Origin: Hyaloscypha bicolor E
Lineage: Eukaryota > Ascomycota > Leotiomycetes > Helotiales > Hyaloscyphaceae
Reading direction: 5' to 3'
NCBI RefSeq assembly: GCF_002865645.1
Contig: NW_020194546.1
Location: forward strand, 62,001-126,000
DNA: 64,000 bases
The first letter of the stretch is position 1. Every line of letters begins with the position of its first letter. Position numbers and translations under genes: made by a program. Shown piece by piece: positions 43,201-55,566 of the stretch. A model generated the notes under the pieces. That model was not told the DNA's origin. It did no database searches and saw nothing but the letters and a program-made list of their open reading frames with translations.

Positions 43201-45270
43201 GGTAATTTGTGATACTTGTGCCAGTTGAATTTCAAGTATAAAAGTAGAGAAGGATTTGGCATACCTGCTTTCCTACTCTGCACAATCTCTTCGCCGAAGA
43301 TAATTGCCACGATGCCCAGCATGTAAACCTCAAAAGGCTAATATTGACATATTGCAAAAACAAGTCCAGTCTTCAAAGCTGGCTTAGACTTTTAGACTAT
43401 GTGTGCGGGGGAGGCAAGAATGCTTGGAATTTTGCCAGGATAGATTTTTTGACAAGGTAGCGAAGTATGTCGCATCGCTGTACGACGTTGGTTGTTGTTA
43501 GTCGGCCACAAAGTCAGAGAATGGAGGAAAATGAGACAGAGACAACAGGCGGTGAATGCTCTGATGTTGGAGATTTGAAACTTTATTATAGTTATAAAGA
43601 AATATGAGAAAAGGGTTTGAAGATAATGCCGCCATGAATTGATGAGAATAGCCTGCTGACCACCGGCATACATTGGAAAGATCACACCCTTGCTGCAGTC
43701 TGACTTCTTGGTTATTTATAGAAAAAATCAATTCAGTAACTTGAGGGTCTATGCAAGTTCGCGGCCGATATTTATTACCTCGATATTGAGAAGCAAATGA
43801 ATTGGGGAAGGAGGAACAGGGGGGTTAACACGTGACTCATCATTCCCCAGCCAGCCACGAGGAAGGTGATGAGGAGAATGGAGATCCATGTATCAGGCTC
43901 CGTAATATTGTTATTAGACCTCGCCCTTCGAAACCTTGTTCTTTTAATAGAATTGAGAGAACTTTAAAATGGAATGCTGAAAATTCAACTTCATGTGACC
44001 ATGTCAAATTGTCAACCCTGCCTACCGCCCAATGGAGAACTTCAAACTTTGTGGCTTCCACCAACGACCCTTCAACTTCCACAAACCTTTTTTCAACATT
44101 TCGAAACACCGCGCGAATGCGAATGTTGCTCCGCAGAGGCTCGAGGGCGTTGATGCTGCATGCAAATCGTCCGATCGGCTTCCGCCAGCCAATGAAATTC
44201 CGGCATCGCTGTTGCGCGCAGGTCGGACGACCTGCTGCATGCAACGATGTGGCGTCGTTTGCGCTGTCATGAATACGAACTGCCAGGTACCCTATCCACA
44301 CAAATTTCCCATTCTGTACAACAGGTCCCTTGCTTGCAAAGGAATATATTGTTTTTGCTTTCAGCCGCTCGTTGAGGAGGCAATAATCAATTTGCAATGC
44401 ATGAGAAAGCTTTTCTTGCATTCCATATTATGTCAACTCAAAAAGTCAAATTTGTTCCCATCCTTCAGAAACAAGCCATGAGATCGTGAAATGAGAGGCT
44501 CTCAAGCCCCTTGTGATTTTGGCTGCGGTCGGACTGTCGGTTGAGGAAGCGGCTCAGGGGTAACGCCCAATTCGTGCCCCGGCACAAACGGCCGTCCGGA
44601 TTTGGAAGCCTCCCAGCCTCCTCCCGGCGCCCGCCTGGTCTTACCCGAGCATTCTGAGTGTGGGGAAAGGGTCCAAGTTCCACCTTTAACGCCCTCTCTG
44701 CCCGAGAGCGCTTCAAACCTGGCCACATCGAGGTCCATTGGCATCAATGGATACGATCTGTGCTCAAGCTGAGCACACAAATGACATGCCATTCTGATTT
44801 AGAGGAGGGGAGTGCAACACTGCAAGCTCTTTGAAAGCATTTCCTCGGTTCGGATTTAGCCATAACGCTTGCATCAATAGTTACCGAGTCTTCTCGCTTG
44901 TGCAGGGCCAGTGCAACCGAACTGCAAGCATCTGGCCGTCAGGGGTTCAGTGAACCCAAAAATATTTCGCCCCTCACCTCTGATATTCAAGAGACACGAT
45001 GATATAATGGCATCTGATAGATCCCGCAGGGGTACCGGAAAGGCCCGAAGCCCGCGCATTGCAACTGCACGGACAAGAATAAACCTTGCTTGTTCAGATG
45101 AACCTGTGTAGCTTCGGTTGGATATTTTTTTTAGCTCAGCCCGACAACGCCAGCTTTTGTTGTGCTCCCCCAAGTCTTATTTATTGATGTCCGCTCCCAT
45201 TTCCTCCAATCCAACTCTCTCCCCTCATCCGTTCGGAGTTTACCCCACAATCGTTTCCTCTCTCACTAGA
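40291..45270. other. 5-kb gene-poor region
   Basis: No gene is supported across this span. It contains a MITE (42492-42745). A 193-codon minus-strand frame at 43840-44421 starts with ATG (MQEKLSHALQIDYCLL...) and looks partly protein-like, but has no motif, and a 146-codon plus frame overlaps it. Confidence 0.5.
42492..42745. mobile_element. MITE (Tc1/mariner-type), 254 bp
   Basis: Inverted repeats of 30 nt at 42492-42521 and 42716-42745 are perfect and start TCCGTTCCGCTGCGGCCAGG. TA flanks both ends (42490-42491 and 42746-42747). The AT-rich centre has no coding capacity. Perfect arms suggest a fairly young insertion. Confidence 0.85.
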
Positions 45271-47731
45271 ATGGCGACATTCAAGACGTTCGTTACAAGC
45301 ATCGCGTTGGCTGCCGGCTTGCTGCAAGTCGCCAATGCCAGTGCTGTCAAGCGGTGGGGAGTTCCTCTCCCAGCATGCACACCAGCTACTCCATTCGTTT
45401 ACGCCGGATGCTTCTCTGATATGGGAAGCACCGGTGCTCTGGAATACAGATCAGAGGTTAATTATGATACTATGACCATCGAAGCTTGCGTTGCTTTCTG
45501 CAAAGGTAACCCCCATCTGGGCGTCAGCCATGAAACACTACTAACAGGAACAAAGGAAACGATTTCAGGTATGCCGGACTCGAGTACTACGGCGAATGTT
45601 TCTGCGGAGCAACAGTGGGCGGTACTTTAAGTGATAATTCAAATTGCAATGCGCCATGCAACGGCAACCACTCAGAGATCTGTGGAGGGACGAGTAAGTC
45701 AATGTTTATCTACTCCCGAGTTCTCTCTTTTAGTAAATGCTAAATCTGGGATCTGTAGGCTACATCTCGATTTACCAAGATCCGACATTTCCACCTGTGG
45801 ATGATACCATCATTACCGACTACAACTCCGTGGGATGCTACTCCGAAGGTGTTGGTGGCCGAGCCCTGGAGTACCAACAGAACCTGGACACTTCGACGAT
45901 CACCATAGAGGCATGTCTCTTCGCTTGCAAGGACAATGGTTTTGCCTTTGCCGGCGTTGAGTTTGGTTCACAATGCTTTTGCAACGTCGTCTTGGGCAAT
46001 GGGTCTGTGCCTCTCCCAGCCAGCTCGTGCAGTAAGTGCCTGCAGACCTGACCCCGGTCCACTTACAAACGAATTACTGACCTTTTGTAGATATGCCTTG
46101 CAACGGCAATTCTTCCGAGACTTGTGGAGGTGCTGCGGCGCTTAACCTCTATGTGGCCCCGGATCTTGAGTCCGATCAACCATGCGGATATGTCACTGTC
46201 TCGTCTTCGACGACTTCGTCAAGCACGATCCCAACAGTAAGATCATTATAACCTCCATCCTAAACGCGTCGTTCTAATCTAATTGTCCACAGTACTCCAC
46301 GCCCGCTACAACTCCTACAACCACCCCTACGACGTCCTCTTCAACGACTCTTACAGTACGACATTTCTTCCAGAATCATGTCACATGACTAACTTGGGAA
46401 CAGACTTCTACCTCGACTTCAACGACCACGAGCTGCGTAGGCTATGGGTGCGCCACACCCATAGTAAGAGCTGCTCCTTTCCTAGATGTTGACTAGATTA
46501 CTGATCTGAGAACAGACTTCTACTTCGACCTCGACGACTTCAACGACCACACCCACACCCACAGTAAGAGCTATTTCTTTCCCAGATCTTGACTAGATTA
46601 CTGACCCGAGGACAGACTTCTACCTCGACCTCAACGACTTCTACCTCGACTTCAACGACCTCAATGACCACTCCATGCGCAGGCTATGGATGCACCAAAC
46701 CTACAGTAAGAGCTATTTTCTTTCTCGGAATTAACTAGAGTACTAACTCGAGAACAGACTTCTACCTCGACCTCAACGACTTCAACGACCACACCCACAC
46801 CCACACCCACACCCACAGTAAGAGCTGTTCCTTTCTCAGATCTTAACTAGCTTGATTACTAACTCGAGAACAGACTTCTACCTCGACTACTACCAGCAAG
46901 TCGGTATCACTGTGCACGTCGACTGTCGTATCTACTCCAACCCCAACTTGTGAATATCAATGCGGAAAATGGTGCTCGAAACCTCTTCCACCCTTCTCCG
47001 ACCACGGATCTTGCAGCACATCTGCATCCAACTGCGCCGTCCAGGTCTTTTCTTGCTTCATGAACGCCGGATGGCCCGCTTCTCAAAACTGCTTTGCCTT
47101 CTCAAACTGGTGTAACAGCGTGAGCAGCTACTGCTCAAGCAGTTGTCCAGGTGGAAACTGCAACCTCAATAGCTGCAAATCCAAGTGGCCTCCCGTCGGA
47201 CCTCCTCCACCAGCCACTACATACTCTCCAACAGTTTATCCATGCACACAAACAACAACCCTCTCCAAATCAACCACCACCTCCAAACCAACAACCACCT
47301 CCTACGTCCCCATTCCCACGCAATCTTGCATCTGCAGTCAACCCAACAACCCCTCCAAAGGCTACTCCTCCACCTCACCCGTCGGCTCCATCTCGCTCCC
47401 CTGCCTCACTTGCAACAACCTCTACTCAGACTACAACTCCGGCAACCACTTCAAACTCTACACCTCCTCTGATACCAAATCCTGTTCTTCGTACCCTGGC
47501 GGCTCCGTGCCCCAGGGCTGCAAAGACAGCTGCGACTATCAGAAAACGGCGTGTCTGGGCACGTACGCGGAGAGCTGCAAGGGGAATTCGGCGCAAGATA
47601 TTGCCGGAGGGAAGGACAGCTATGCGAGTGCGTGCAATAAGTGCCAGAGTCAGTGGAGCGATTGTTATGCTGCGAATGGTTGGGTGAGTGGCGGGAATAG
47701 GTGTTCGGGGTGGAATTCGGGGTGGTATTAG
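45271..47731 (+). CDS. secreted or cell-wall WSC-domain protein with Ser/Thr-rich linker
   Basis: Ten exons, 45271-45505, 45556-45693, 45759-46031, 46091-46236, 46293-46355, 46404-46463, 46516-46563, 46616-46705, 46758-46817 and 46874-47731, give 656 aa in phase. MATFKTFVTSIALAAGLLQV is a signal peptide. Two WSC domains follow: FVYAGCFSDMG...ACVAFCKGNDFRYAGLEYYG-ECFCG...CNGNHSEICGGT and SVGCYSEGVGGRALEYQ...ACLFACKDNGFAFAGVEFGS-QCFCN...CNGNSSETCGG. WSC domains bind glucans or other wall carbohydrates. A Ser/Thr/Pro linker encoded by short repeated exons contains two CxGYGC motifs. The 285-residue end is Cys-rich (CGKWCSKPLPPF, CVKTACLG-type text, SACNKCQSQWSDCYAANGW). No GPI signal or TM segment is seen at the end, so it is probably soluble or wall-bound. 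An AVKR dibasic site after the signal peptide suggests Kex2 processing. Confidence 0.85.
46293..46873 (+). repeat. tandem exon-intron array in the WSC gene
   Basis: Five short exons (63, 60, 48, 90, 60 nt), all phase 0, and the first bases of the next are separated by near-identical introns that begin GTAAGAGCT, contain CTAGATTACTGA or CTAACTCGAG and end GA(A/G)ACAG before ACTTCTACCTCGAC. Each exon encodes TSTSTSTT-type text. The array clearly grew by duplicating an exon plus its intron. Confidence 0.8.
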
Positions 47732-49852
47732 GACTGTAAAAGGTGAAAAGAGGGGAGAAAGACCTGAGCGATTCGATGATTGGGAGTCGCCCAAGGAGGA
47801 GGAATCAGAATCAAAACGAATATTATTGGCTAATGTTTTATTACAAATTAGGATGGTGGCACGGTGGAAAAGATGACCTTCATACTATCCTTAATCTATT
47901 TAAATAATATCGACTGCTCATCAGTCATGAACCTGAACATTCCTTCGGATTTGCACATTGAGAACGATTTTGAGTGTGATATGGACCCAGGTGACTAACA
48001 GGCGACTGGCCACGTAGGTGAGTCATAACAGCAGGTCTGTAACATATGATGCTCCTCAGCTAAGAAGAACAAAGCATTGAAACAAGACTCTGGCTCCGGC
48101 GATGAGACGACAGGCGCGAGTTCGACACTTCGCCTTGCAAATGATGTCTTCTATTCTACCAGTCATCTACATACCACCGGTATCAAAAGAGTTCCATATG
48201 TCTCCTCTCTACTCGTTCGTTGGGGACCTCGCACACTCCGGAAAGTTGATATTCTGCCAGCGTGACAACACATTTCGTCTGGTGTTTTTCAAAGCCGTGT
48301 TTGAGTGACAGCAAAAGTTGTAGCAGTTAGATCACTATCCAAAGTTTCAGTGCGGCTGAGTGCTCTCGAGACTTCGGAAGGGTATTGGCCCAAGTTGACG
48401 AGGCGGAGGAACGATTTCTTCCTTTGATACATAGGTTCCGGCTGGATACACGCCATAGAGTTGTCGAATTCTTTCGACATCATCTCAGGCACCTTATATA
48501 TTGGAATTTTGGCGACTCTCGGCAGCGGCTCACGCCTGGCGGCTCCGGCAGGGAACTTGGGTGCTGGATTGAATGCAACCAGCGGTGAATCCGCATTTAT
48601 TCAAAGGAGTGATTCTCGCCTCTCGCCGGTTCTAGAATATTGATTTATTTAAGTGGATTCCTCCTACCCTTTTTGCGGTTATGCCGTACCCCCGTCCAAG
48701 TCATTCCTCTATAAAAGAAGTGCAAAACTCACCTAAAGACAGTCATGGCAACACAAGGCGACAATCGCGATGAGGTCCTTAATCATGCTTAGAGGTAGGT
48801 ATTGCATTGTGTAAATATATGTGTGTTTTCGACGAGTAGCTCCGTTCATTTCCTAACCTTGATTATCCTTGGAATACCTCGGAGCTTCAGTGAGCATGAT
48901 GCTGCTTTACAAAGCCTTTGAGAAGACCGGATGATATCTGCTGTCATTGATATTTTGCTGTCAGCGTATTGCCTTGAAACATTGGAGAGCCTTAGAGGGT
49001 CCATACCACCTGGTAGGTAGGACGGCCGACATACAGGGTCACCTGCTATTGCATAAGCTAGCCTTTTCTTGCTGCATCTTCCTTGACAACTGTCTGACCC
49101 TGTGTACTGTGTCCTTTTACATCTCCATTTCCCCGCACGATCAGTTTGTTCAAATGTACTCGGAGAATGGAGAAGAGTCGAGGAAAAGGTTTGGCCTGGT
49201 CCATCGTCACGTGACAGTGCATTTTCTGTCCCTTTGTTCAACCCATTAAGTTTTTACCTAGTATCCCTCTTACTCCTACCAGGGGCCGCATTAGCAAGTG
49301 CAAATGCAAAGAGTAAAAGCCAGATTTTCCCACTTTAAGAGATTATATTGTGACCTAAGAGGTCCCCCCTCCCAGTAACTTTTAAAAGAGGGCTCAGTTT
49401 GAAGAGCAAAGTGTTTATTCTTGGAGGAGGGCCCCCAAAGCCCCTTAAGGAAAGGAGGAAGTAGAAGAAGGCAAGAGGAGTCTTTAATCTTGGGGGGGAC
49501 CCCCCAAACCCCCCCTTAAGCCTCTGGCAGCTAGTCAAATATTTCTCCAGGTCATGTGATAGTGCATTTTGCCCCAGATCCCTTAAAGAAAGAAGGAAGT
49601 GGAAAAAAGTAAAAGGAGTCTCTAATCTTGGGGGGAGACCCCCCAAACCCCCCTTAAACCCCCCTTTAAGCCTCCGGCGGCCGGTCAAATATTTCTCCGG
49701 GTCAGGTGACAGTGATATTTTCTGACACGTGATTTTTTTGCCACACCAGCCCACCGCGCGTAACTAAAACCCAGCTTCCGACAAGTCTAAATCAGGCTTT
49801 TAATCAAGCATGATTGCGACAAGAATATCGAACCAAATCTCAACACCAAACC
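47732..49852. other. intergenic with a degenerate G/C-rich repeat
   Basis: No gene is supported between the WSC gene and the CorA-like gene, which converge here. The right part (49207-49740) is a degenerate repeat described separately. Confidence 0.5.
49207..49740. repeat. three degenerate tandem repeats with G-run/C-run hairpins
   Basis: Units at about 49416, 49486 and 49623 share (T/C)TAATCTTGGGGGG followed by ACCCCCCAAA and CCCCTTAA, then CTCC(A/G)GGTCA(T/G)GTGA-AGTG-ATTTT. A further GTGACAGTGCATTTT is at 49213. The G-run and C-run in each unit can form a hairpin. The element type is not known. Confidence 0.6.
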
Positions 49853-52800
49853 TCACTCCTGGTACTCAATCTTCCCCGTCGCCGTCCCTGTCCCATTTTC
49901 CAGCTCACCACTCTCTGTAACCCTGTCCCTCCTAGCCCGTCTGGCAACCCTAATCCTGCTCCCAAAAACCCTCGCCCATAGCGTCAACCACCATTTCAAA
50001 CTCAGCGTTTTCTTCAGCACACGTAGAACAAAGATGCGGAACTCGGGTTTCAGGGCTAGGCCGAGGGAGATGCAGGTGATAACGAAGGACACAGGATCTG
50101 TATTACCTTAGTAGGTTTGGAGGGAGGTGTGCGGAAAGGGGTGCGGGACTTACACATGATGATGGAATAGAATCCAATCGAATGCTCGCCCGTGAGAAGT
50201 TCTCTGGCCTGTGATTGATGATCTTAATTATATTCTGGTAAAGGGAGGGGTAGGAGCGTACATTCATGCCGAAGAGGCCGGTGAAGAAGGAAAGAGGAAG
50301 CTGTAATGTATTAGCTGGAGGCCGAATACTAGAGTAGGCTGGGCTTACGAAGATAATCGTAACGATTGTGAAAATCATGATGGACCAGCCCTGCTTGACA
50401 GTTTCGTATGTAAGTGAAGTCGAAGCTTCGGCTTGATCCGCGGAGGACTTGGCATCTTTCCTTGCGGCGCGAGCTTCGATCACACTCGCCTGCTTTTGCT
50501 TGAGATCAAGCAGATCTTGCAACTGGGCTGAGTAAGCATTTGACAAGCTCTGATATCGAATGTCGCTTACAGCTCTATAGGTTGACTTGGCGGTCTTCTG
50601 AAGTTCTTCAATTTGCGTTTCCAACCTGGTGCTGTCGTGGAAGGATTTATCTTGCGTATCTAGAGACTGATTGAGCATGTCTCGCATGAAAGGTTTGATC
50701 ACGCTGGTTTGCTGGCGCCCCACTGAACTGATGATGTTCAGCTCATCCAGGATGTCTTTGATCTCGGTCATTAAGTTCGTCTCAGTTGTTATGTCGAAGA
50801 GGTGTTCCATTGCCAGGTCAGTATACCAGTCGAGAGATTTGAAAGCCGCGTCCACGAGACTTTTCAGCTTTTTGCTTAAGGATACAGTCTACACAAGAAT
50901 GGTCAGCTGTTTTGAGCAACTATGGATCTCGGCTTATCACTCACCGAATGAGCTGTCTGGACAATCTTCTCCAGATCTTTGAAACGGTCCAGAAGCTTGC
51001 CCAATAGCTGTGCTTCAATGTCCTCATATGTAAGTTTGATCTGCAGGTACACTTCCTTAGCATTCAATATCATGACTAGTTGAGCCTCCAAGTTTCAATT
51101 TCTGCTTACATTATTCCGGTTCTCAATTGTCTCTTGAAGCTCATAGTAGGTCTTCTTCAGCACATTGCCCTGCGAGCAGCTCAGCATTACAAATGGCAGT
51201 ATTCATAATCTTTCCACTCACCCAATTTTGGTCCTCTACGGCCTCCGTGGGGTCTTTCCTGAAAGGTTTGAATGATCCTACGGAGCCACCTCTTGAGGGT
51301 GTTTGCCGAGAATCCGAAAGAGACGGCGTCGGCACGTCCACTAGAGCTGGCCAGTGTGCACCTTGGGCCTTCGCTTGGGCTTGAGCATCTGCAACACTTT
51401 GCTAGAAATTGGAGTATCAGTCAGCATCTTGCACGCATTGAGGAGTGTATCTTGGATGAGAGCACTTACCCCGAACTTCCTTCTGAAATCAATTGCAAAG
51501 GTTCTAAAGTTGTCTCTCCATACCTGGATCTAAACCAATTTAGTGGTTGAATTGGAGTTGGGTCTGCATATGTCAGAATTACCTGTGTCGTGCCAGAATT
51601 CTCTTTCCAGAAAGTCGAAAGGAGATTCAGCAACTTCGCTATCTGTTCCACACAGTTTAGCACTGTTTCTTCAAAGACCTCGAGTGGGGGCTTACATTAT
51701 TGGCATTATGTGCTGCCCTGACGTTTCTGGAGAATGTTGCGAATGCATTTGATTGGTGGAAAGTCTGGCCGATTTAGCGGAGGTCCATATGGGTACCAGG
51801 TGAACAAATTACAATCTCATTGATCTCCATTTCAAACATTTGTATGAACTGCAAATGAGGGTGAAGATTTCTCTTTTGGAACACGCCACGCGCTTGATCA
51901 GCAATCGTCCAAGCTAGATCAAGCGCTGACTTTGCAGTCCTTTGCCCGTACGTTGTTCTATGTCGAAGCTCTCGTTGAACTGCGCTCCAAATATCGGTGG
52001 AATCGTAGATATCGTCTCCTTCCATATAGTCTTTCTCGTCGGCCGGATCGATAATGGAAAGCTCTGATTTACTTTTGGCTGGGAAACTGGTAATCACGGT
52101 ATCTGCCAACAGAATGTCAGCATGACTTCATGGGTGGGATGCTCTGTATAATCTACCGCCGTCTATGATCCACATCCACAACTGGTTGACCATCATGACC
52201 TTCGGCGGATCCCAAGAAGCTTCGACCCGTTTTACTTCCTGGGCGTCCATCACTGCGACGTCAATTTCTGGGTCCACCCGGCTCCTGCTACTCCGCAAAG
52301 ATGATTCAGATCTCTCCCACTTTCTTCTTTCCATCCATTCTGCTTTCCTTCTCTTCTCTTCCTGTTTTGTCTTCTCAGCCTCTTCGATCTTCCTGCGGTG
52401 CTGCTTTTTCGCAAATTTGTAGACGACTTGAGACACAGTTCGTTCATCGGCATCAGTCAAAGTACTGTAGTAGTATTGATCCAGTGTTCTTCGAACATGT
52501 AAACATCGATCATTCCTAGGATCGAGAAACGCTCGTAGTATCTTCATTTTGATTGTATCGTCTTCTTCGGCTTCGATCTCTTCGGGAGTGGGTCTTTTGT
52601 ATTGAGGATCTCTGAACTTATCGGCAAGCTCTCTGATCAGGGCAATTCTGCGATCTAAACGGTCTCCACTGGTTGCCCAATGAAGATATGGCATCTACAA
52701 ATGTAAGCTATTGCCCCAATCCCGAAAGGATTGCTAGGGTGAAAACTCACGAAGAGGACCATGTTGTGAGCTGTTGGATCTTCGGCGCACTGGCTAGGCT

Positions 52801-53629
52801 CGTTCGTGGTCTTCGCTGTATCCAGGGATAGTCTTGGGCTTGGAGTAACAGGTGTTTTGACTGCTGATAGATTTTCAAGCGGCGGCGCGTCGGAAATGGG
52901 TGCAACAACGGAGAGGGTGGCAGATTCCCAATCTAACAAGCGTGTGTCAGCCAGCTGCCTCGCTACATCTTTGAGACTTCGAGATCTCAGATCATGTGCT
53001 AAACGTGGCGGCACAATCATACGCACCAGTTGGAATTTCCGCAAAGAATGGAACCATATGCCTCGCATAAAGTGGGTGATTGGCGCAGTGTTCGAGGCAT
53101 CCACGTTGCTGGTCTTTCCAATATTTGGCATTCAAAATATCTCCTGCCTTCAGCGCCTTCCTCTTCTTCTTCTGCGCATCTCCCTTTGCCTTCCTGGCTC
53201 GCCGTTCGTCCTTCGATTCGCACACCTTTTTGATGATTTCCTACACGAAACGTCAGTGAGATTGGGAGTCTAACGAGCCAAGACCGTGGGTCAAACCTCA
53301 ACCCAAACCATATTGTTGGCAGGAACATGAATCCACCGAAAGTTGTAGCCGTCTTTTGTCCAGGGTAGATACGTCTCCTCGAGTGGGTCTGCTTTATATG
53401 CATCTTCCATGATCTCATCAGCTCTACCGAGCAGAATGTCTTCCAGTGGAGCGAACTTCGTAATATAATCATGACCGAAGAAATCGACGATGGGAGCTTT
53501 CATTCCAAACGTATAGCCCCCTTGAACGCTGGATGTAGCGGAGTCTATCGATGGAGCCCTCTCCTTCCTGGTAGATCTCCAAAGTTTCGGAGCATACGGC
53601 CCCGCTGCAGTAGGCGGTCCAGTAGCCAT
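49853..53629 (-). CDS. large CorA-like membrane protein with GMN motif
   Basis: Fifteen exons (53629-53297, 53240-53027, 52932-52751, 52694-52157, 52102-51813, 51764-51696, 51642-51583, 51529-51470, 51401-51222, 51169-51110, 51055-50945, 50888-50349, 50300-50262, 50208-50154, 50097-49853) give 991 aa with all phases consistent. The N-terminal half is a cytosolic region typical of fungal CorA-like proteins: MPYLHWATSGDRLDRR, KRPTPEEIEAEE and HVRRTLDQYYYSTLTDADER. The second half is helical, and the end has KQGWSIMIFTIVTIIF-LPLSFFTGLFGMN, a CorA-type TM1 with the GMN signature, then TGEHSIGFYSIIM and a second TM (VSFVITCISLGLAL). CorA proteins conduct Mg2+; the large fungal members are uncharacterised, so transport is inference. 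ATG 53629 has good context (AAA ATG G); an upstream ATG frame (53861) cannot be joined by a normal intron. Confidence 0.85.
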
Positions 53630-54936
53630 TTTAAGATGGTTTTCAGAGAGCACTCGACTTGGCAGAAAATGAGGCTCTGAGTTTACCTGTATCCTTCGCC
53701 TCTTGAACTCTCCAGTGGGGCATCACGGACTTTATGCCTGTGGAACCTTCCCCACGATGTTCAAACCGAGCCAGTCCAGCCATTCCGAGAGTTGGACCCA
53801 CAAGACGCCATCCCTTGACTAATCCCTGGACAAAGGGTACACTCTGTGCGTGATTGACCATTCGGCGATGTGTGAATGCGTTGTCATCGGAAGCCGGCTG
53901 CGAACTCGATGCCCTGCAGCCATTAGATTATCAATCTTTTAAAGTTTGGCCAGGGTCGGTGAAGGAAAGAGAGAGAAGCTGAATGCAAGCAGGTGGCCGA
54001 GAGTGGTAACGGTCCGCCATTTTTGGGCCAATGGATTTCCTCCAATGAAAGCTGAATTCAAAGTATGGACGCCACGGGACGGCACGCTCTTATGTGCCCG
54101 GGAACTACCCACTCAAAATTCATTGTGCTGCAGGACTGCTGCCGCTCCGGAAGAGACTCTGATCCATTGGCCAATGGCTCGCCAAACGTGCAACCCTCGG
54201 TCGTCCCGAGTCCCGACCCGCTTCGTGGCAGCTGCACGTGGGGTAAGTGAGCAAGCTTATGCGATACTGTTACGCTGGTTGTCTATTTCGGGAATTGAGC
54301 CTCATGGTTGTCCTTCTCTGCCTCGAGATCAGCACAAGGTTGCTAGCGCTGCAAATGAGCTCTGTGGTTGGATAATGTCCCCCGCATCCTTGTGTCTGTG
54401 AGCTGCGAATGAATGCGCCAACGATGTCTAGAAATGGATGAGATATTGCAATAAAACTTCGATAGAATGGCATTGTGAATAAAGACATAACACTAAGATA
54501 AATAGAACAAAATACCTGACTATCGGACTAGGTTTGGTGATTCGAATTGAAGCCGCAATCAGGGTCTTTTAGCGTGGTGCGGCGCCTGCGTGATGCCACG
54601 TCCCCCAAGTCATGCTCTGAAATCCAATCACAGCCATGTACCGTTCTCCTTGGTTCTCATTATCTTTTAAATGCAACTTCAGTCCCTTCCCAAGACCATG
54701 GCCTCGGCCCTGAAGCCTTGAGCCTAGACATTCGTCTTCCTCTTAAATAGGAAGGTGGGATGTAGGTGGGGACGCTATCTCGAAAGTACCTCCATCGAAC
54801 ATCGAAGCATGAGTCAGATCGGCACCTCCTGCGATATCTTACAAGAAAGGATATAACTTATCTTTATCGTGCTTGTCAATCATTTTTCCTCCTCCAGATT
54901 GTCAATCGCAACTTCATATTCCGAACAGTTCAGATC
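53630..54936. other. intergenic between divergent genes
   Basis: Shared upstream region of the CorA-like gene (minus) and the acetyltransferase (plus). It contains the open frame 53643-53861 (MVNHAQSVPFVQGLV...), which could be an upstream exon or leader but is not supported. No repeat was seen. Confidence 0.45.
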
Positions 54937-55566
54937 ATGCCTCCCTCAGATATCAGGTTCTTCACTGAAGATTGGACGATCACGGTACCATCGCTTCCCA
55001 ACGTCAAATTCCTTCGATTGACCCCTCCACGGAGTGACGAGCAAATTAAAATCCTTTCAAATCCGTTGAACTCGCCTTTCGCCAGCCCATCAGATCTAGC
55101 AGAAGTATGGGACGAAGAAATGAAAAAAGGAGTAAAGGAACGGTTCCTGGCTCGATACAATTTGTCGAAGACAAAGTATCAAGCCTTGGAAATCGTGGTT
55201 GAAATCGACGGGGAGACAGTAGGCCAGGGCAGTGTTTACGAGATCCCGCAAGTACAGGCTGGACTAGCCAACATCGGGCTTACTCTTGCGGCGAGCGCGA
55301 GAGGGAAGGGAATAGGGAGGGCCGCGATGCAAGTCTTGCTGAGACTGGCCAATGAACTTGAGGTCAATCTTGTCCATGCGGGTACGATGTCGACCAACAA
55401 GCCGATGCGTGCACTTGCAAAGAGTCTGGGATTCACGGAAAGGGAAGAGGTGCTTTCGGTACCCGGACGGGGCGTGGTTGCCGATATTCTGTTCGAGAAT
55501 GTTGACTACAAGAGATATAAAGACTTGGAGATGAAGGTTGAGTTCTTGGGGCCTGTGCTTGAGTAG
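54937..55566 (+). CDS. GNAT-family N-acetyltransferase
   Basis: Single exon of 209 aa from ATG 54937 (MPPSDIRFFTEDWTITVPSL). The acetyl-CoA binding motif is IGLTLAASARGKGIGRAAMQ, with R-G-K-G-I-G fitting (Q/R)xxGx(G/A), followed by LLRLANELEVNLVHAGTMST-NKPMRALAKSLGF, the motif B region. The N-terminal part (FLRLTPPRSDEQIKIL..., VWDEEMKKGVKERFLARY) resembles fungal GNATs of the RimJ/RimL type. It transfers acetyl from acetyl-CoA to an amine; the substrate is unknown. Upstream codons are open from 54766 but lack an ATG, so 54937 is the first start. Confidence 0.85.
   Translation: MPPSDIRFFTEDWTITVPSLPNVKFLRLTPPRSDEQIKILSNPLNSPFASPSDLAEVWDEEMKKGVKERFLARYNLSKTKYQALEIVVEIDGETVGQGSVYEIPQVQAGLANIGLTLAASARGKGIGRAAMQVLLRLANELEVNLVHAGTMSTNKPMRALAKSLGFTEREEVLSVPGRGVVADILFENVDYKRYKDLEMKVEFLGPVLE

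Noticed and set aside
43840..44421. 193-codon minus-strand frame starting MQEKLSHAL
   Set aside because: Parts look protein-like, but no motif was found and a 146-codon plus frame covers the same DNA; kept only as a note.
49335..49754. 139-codon frame with repeated GGFGG-SPPRL text
   Set aside because: It is a by-product of the degenerate G/C-run repeat, not a gene.
53643..53861. ATG frame MVNHAQSVPFVQG as first exon of the CorA-like gene
   Set aside because: Joining it would need an intron of about 34 nt; the ATG at 53629 is sufficient.
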